This document shows, in pieces, positions 61,529 to 64,000 of a stretch of 64,000 bases of DNA; the stretch's first letter is position 1; the number at the start of each line of letters is the position of its first letter. A model generated the notes under the pieces. The model was not told the origin of the DNA, searched no databases, and was given only the letters and a program-made list of their open reading frames with translations. The position numbers were made by a program, and so were the translations under genes. This DNA is from Natronococcus pandeyae (GTDB lineage: Archaea; Halobacteriota; Halobacteria; Halobacteriales; Natrialbaceae), in the NCBI RefSeq assembly GCF_008122205.1, contig NZ_PHNJ01000017.1, positions 1-64,000 on the forward strand, written 5' to 3'.

Positions 61529-62437
61529 ATGTACGATGACGTTCTCATCGCCACCGACGGCAGCGACGTCGCAGCGAACGCCGCGACGGTCGGCATCTCG
61601 CTCGCACGGACGCTCGGGGCGACGGTCCACGCCCTGTCGGTCGTCGACGAACAGCGAGGGGACGACGCGGCGCGTCGCGATCGGCGCGAGGCGGACGCGG
61701 AATCGATTGCGACCGACGCGGCCGATGCGGGCCGCAACGCCGACTCGATCGTCCGGAGCGGCCGCCCCGCGACCGAGATTCTAACGTGTGCCGACGAAAT
61801 CGGCGCCGGCCTGATCGTCGTCGGAACCCACGGGCGGACCGGGATCCGACAGGTAGTGCTCGGGAGCGTCGCACTCGAGGTGATCCGCGAGGCGCGCCAG
61901 CCCGTCCTCTCGGTTGCCCCGGACGCGTCGTGGGACGAGGGAGCGCGAGTCGACAACGTCTGTCTCGCGACCGACGGCTGGAAGGGATCGAGGGCCGCAA
62001 CCGATCACGCGCTCTCGGTGGCCGAGGCCGCCGATGCAGAGCTGCACGCACTGTACGCCGTGGACGTACCGTCCAGCGTCCCAGAGATGCGGGACGGGTT
62101 CGAGGAACACGGCGAGAAAACGACGACGGACGTCGTAACCCGGGCCGAGGAGCGCGATCTCGAGGCGACTGGCACGGTCGTACACGGAACGGCCCACGAG
62201 ACCATCCTCGAGTACGTCGAGGACGAAGCCGTCGACGTACTCGTTATGGGGACGGAGGGGAAATCGAACCTCGAGCGACTCGTCATCGGGAGCGTCTCCC
62301 AGCGCGTGGTTCCCAACGCGACCGTTCCCGTCCTTACCGTGCGAGCGACTCGTAACCGCCGAGCGGGCTCCGCCGCTCTCGTCGCGTTCGGGCCGGTACC
62401 GTTTCATCCACTCGCGGCTCCCGTAAGACAGCGTTAA
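61529..62437 (+). CDS. Tandem-domain universal stress protein
   Basis: A 302-residue protein with two UspA domains. Domain one opens DVLIATDGSDVAANAA and has GTHGRTGIRQVVLGS. Domain two opens NVCLATDGWKGSRAATDHAL and has GTEGKSNLERLVIGS, keeping the Gly spacing less strictly. After VPVLTVR there is a tail of about 30 residues without family similarity. ATG at 61529 is fixed by the family start MYDDVLIA. Confidence 0.88.
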   Translation: MYDDVLIATDGSDVAANAATVGISLARTLGATVHALSVVDEQRGDDAARRDRREADAESIATDAADAGRNADSIVRSGRPATEILTCADEIGAGLIVVGTHGRTGIRQVVLGSVALEVIREARQPVLSVAPDASWDEGARVDNVCLATDGWKGSRAATDHALSVAEAADAELHALYAVDVPSSVPEMRDGFEEHGEKTTTDVVTRAEERDLEATGTVVHGTAHETILEYVEDEAVDVLVMGTEGKSNLERLVIGSVSQRVVPNATVPVLTVRATRNRRAGSAALVAFGPVPFHPLAAPVRQR

Positions 62438-62634
62438 CGACGGCAACAACTGCTTGAAACACCGTTCTCCTATTACGTTCGTACATTCGTAACTATACCT
62501 CTCTCGAGAAAATGTACTCGTCGAGGGAACGAAACGGTCGTAACGGTCCGAGCAATGAGACGTATCGACCGACGAGGCGACCGCGCGGCCGCGCCGAGCG
62601 AAGCGGCGGTCGCTCGAGACGAGATGCCAGCGGC

Positions 62635-63975
62635 TCACCGATCGGCAGGTGCGGTGTGAACGACCACTCGATCGCCCGAACTCTCATCCCGCTGTTCGGC
62701 GACGACGTACTGGACTTCGACGACGACCGGATCATCCACGTGTGCGGCGATGCGCTCGTAGATCCGATCGCTGAGTTCCGGCTCCGGCCCCGGATCGTGT
62801 CCACTGATCCTGACGACGACGCGATCGATCGACCGAATCGGGTAATCGTCGTCGAGGATCACCTCGACGCTTTCCTCCCTGACGTCGTCGTATTCCGGAT
62901 CCTCGAGCACCGCCGCGACTTCCTCGTCAGCGGTCGATTTCAGCTGGGTCGTCTGGAACTCGAGCAGCGTAATGCCCCCGAGAGGTGCCGCAAGCACCAG
63001 CAACGCGATCCCGAAGATCGTCGCGTATCTGATCGTCGGCTTCCGGGTCGGAGACACTTCGAACAGTCCCTGCGGTCGGTAGCCAGCGACCCACAGCGTG
63101 ACCAGTGCAGCGGCGTTGATCGACAGGACGTTGACGACGACGAGGACGAACGCGCCCGCAGCCGCACCGTACATCCCCCAGCCAGCCGTGATCCCGACGG
63201 CTGCCGCGGGCGGGATGAGTGCCGCGGCGATCATCACACCGACGATCGCCTCCGAGAACCCCCGCGTGAGACTCAGGATGCCGGCGACGCCGGCACCCAG
63301 CGCGACCGCAAGCGAGAGGAGGTTCGGCGAGACGCGCTCTTCCAGTTCGGCGACGACCACGATGTCGACCCCTGCCGGCTCGAGCCCCCCCAGGCGAGCG
63401 AGAACGGCGATTCCGATCGACGCGGCGATGACGATGGCGACACCGACAACCTGGTACCTGAACCCGGTCGATCGGAGTTCGTCGTCGCCGGTGACGATAC
63501 CGACGTTTGCAGCCAGGGCCGGTCCGATCAGGGGGGCGATGACCATCGAGCCGACTACCACCGCAGGCGAGTCCGACAGCAGCCCTGCCGTAGCGACGAC
63601 CGAACTGATCAGCAACATCACGATATAGATCGAAAACGTCGGCGTGAGTTCGTCGGCTCTCGTCCGAAGTACCTGCCTCGAGGTTCGTTCTCCCCGCTGT
63701 CCACCCTGGCTATACCGATCTATCAGTTCGTCGAACTCCCGAGAAATGACCGTCTCGGCGTTAATGACGACGACGCGTGCGTCGTCGAGTCCAGCTTCGT
63801 TCAGTCGGTCGAGCACCGACTCGACGGCACGTGTCGGAAGTGGGAACCTGACGACCGCGTCGGCCCCGCTGGCGCTCGTTTCGTCGCTTACGACGTACTC
63901 GATTCCCTCCGCGTCGAGGACGTTGAGGACGGCCTGTCGTCGTCCCTCCGGCACCGTGATCTCGAGATACCGCAT
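62635..63975 (-). CDS. DUF389/TIGR00341 family membrane protein
   Basis: A 446-residue protein. An ACT-like soluble part (about 1-80, MRYLEITVPEGRRQAVL) is followed by the DUF389 membrane domain with six or so helices: GSMVIAPLIGPALAANVGI near residue 142, VGVMIAAALIPPAAAVGIT near 246. The last about 120 residues form a second soluble domain. The family has no established function; a channel or transporter role is only proposed. ATG at 63975 is preferred over an upstream TTG. Confidence 0.87.
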   Translation of the reverse strand: MRYLEITVPEGRRQAVLNVLDAEGIEYVVSDETSASGADAVVRFPLPTRAVESVLDRLNEAGLDDARVVVINAETVISREFDELIDRYSQGGQRGERTSRQVLRTRADELTPTFSIYIVMLLISSVVATAGLLSDSPAVVVGSMVIAPLIGPALAANVGIVTGDDELRSTGFRYQVVGVAIVIAASIGIAVLARLGGLEPAGVDIVVVAELEERVSPNLLSLAVALGAGVAGILSLTRGFSEAIVGVMIAAALIPPAAAVGITAGWGMYGAAAGAFVLVVVNVLSINAAALVTLWVAGYRPQGLFEVSPTRKPTIRYATIFGIALLVLAAPLGGITLLEFQTTQLKSTADEEVAAVLEDPEYDDVREESVEVILDDDYPIRSIDRVVVRISGHDPGPEPELSDRIYERIAAHVDDPVVVEVQYVVAEQRDESSGDRVVVHTAPADR

Positions 63976-64000
63976 GGGACGATGCGACAACGGACGGAGG

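Noticed and set aside
1-64000. Search by eye for tRNA, rRNA, CRISPR repeats and intact insertion sequences
   Set aside because: No clover-leaf with a conserved T-loop, no rRNA-like block, no regular spaced repeats and no complete transposase were found.

Overview
The window is haloarchaeal chromosome. It is GC-rich, the proteins are strongly acidic, several genes have an archaeal TATA element about 25 nt before a leaderless ATG, and the gene families are typical of Halobacteria: archaeal methionine adenosyltransferase, AMP phosphorylase, Tat-exported NosZ and NarG, and many UspA proteins. The abundance of CTCGAG-type Leu-Glu codon pairs hints at the Natrialbaceae, but that is inference. I saw no rRNA, tRNA, CRISPR array or intact insertion sequence.

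Left part (about 0.3-25 kb): respiration and its metal supply. After a methyltransferase comes a copper module: a winged-helix regulator divergent from a P1B-type ATPase, and a CopZ-like chaperone whose stop codon overlaps that of the ATPase. Next are a FetAB-like exporter and a compact leftward nos operon (nosZ, a membrane protein, nosD, nosF, nosY, nosL) for nitrous oxide reduction. A cupin and an unusual Mrp ATPase with a DUF2249-like tail follow. Then comes a type II molybdoenzyme set (NarG-like, NarH-like, TorD/NarJ-like chaperone), a DUF2061 protein, MobA and MobB for the bis-MGD cofactor, a small zinc ribbon and a winged-helix regulator. No nitrite or NO reductase and no membrane anchor for NarGH is present. 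A broken ADP-dependent sugar kinase precedes gap.

Right part (about 25-64 kb): a stress and energy-economy island. Twelve intact UspA genes (four with two domains, so 16 domains) are interspersed with a SagB-like flavoprotein, Hsp20, a CBS/HPF-like fusion, a PPOX-like flavin protein, a phosphoribosyltransferase, DUF2267, trehalose synthase TreT, AMP phosphorylase, glycerol dehydrogenase, a lipid kinase, a UbaA-like E1 enzyme and several membrane proteins. The gene-family mix is strikingly like the bacterial hypoxia/dormancy (DosR-type) regulon, and it lies beside anaerobic respiration genes.

The same region carries an unusual load of broken genes: a sugar kinase, a UspA, a YHS-MaoC fusion with a one-base frameshift, a second MaoC remnant, a PRC-like protein with a one-base frameshift, a P-type ATPase with its middle deleted, and a TFB C-terminal remnant. 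The two one-base lesions are compatible with homopolymer length errors and could be sequencing artefacts; the others look like real decay.
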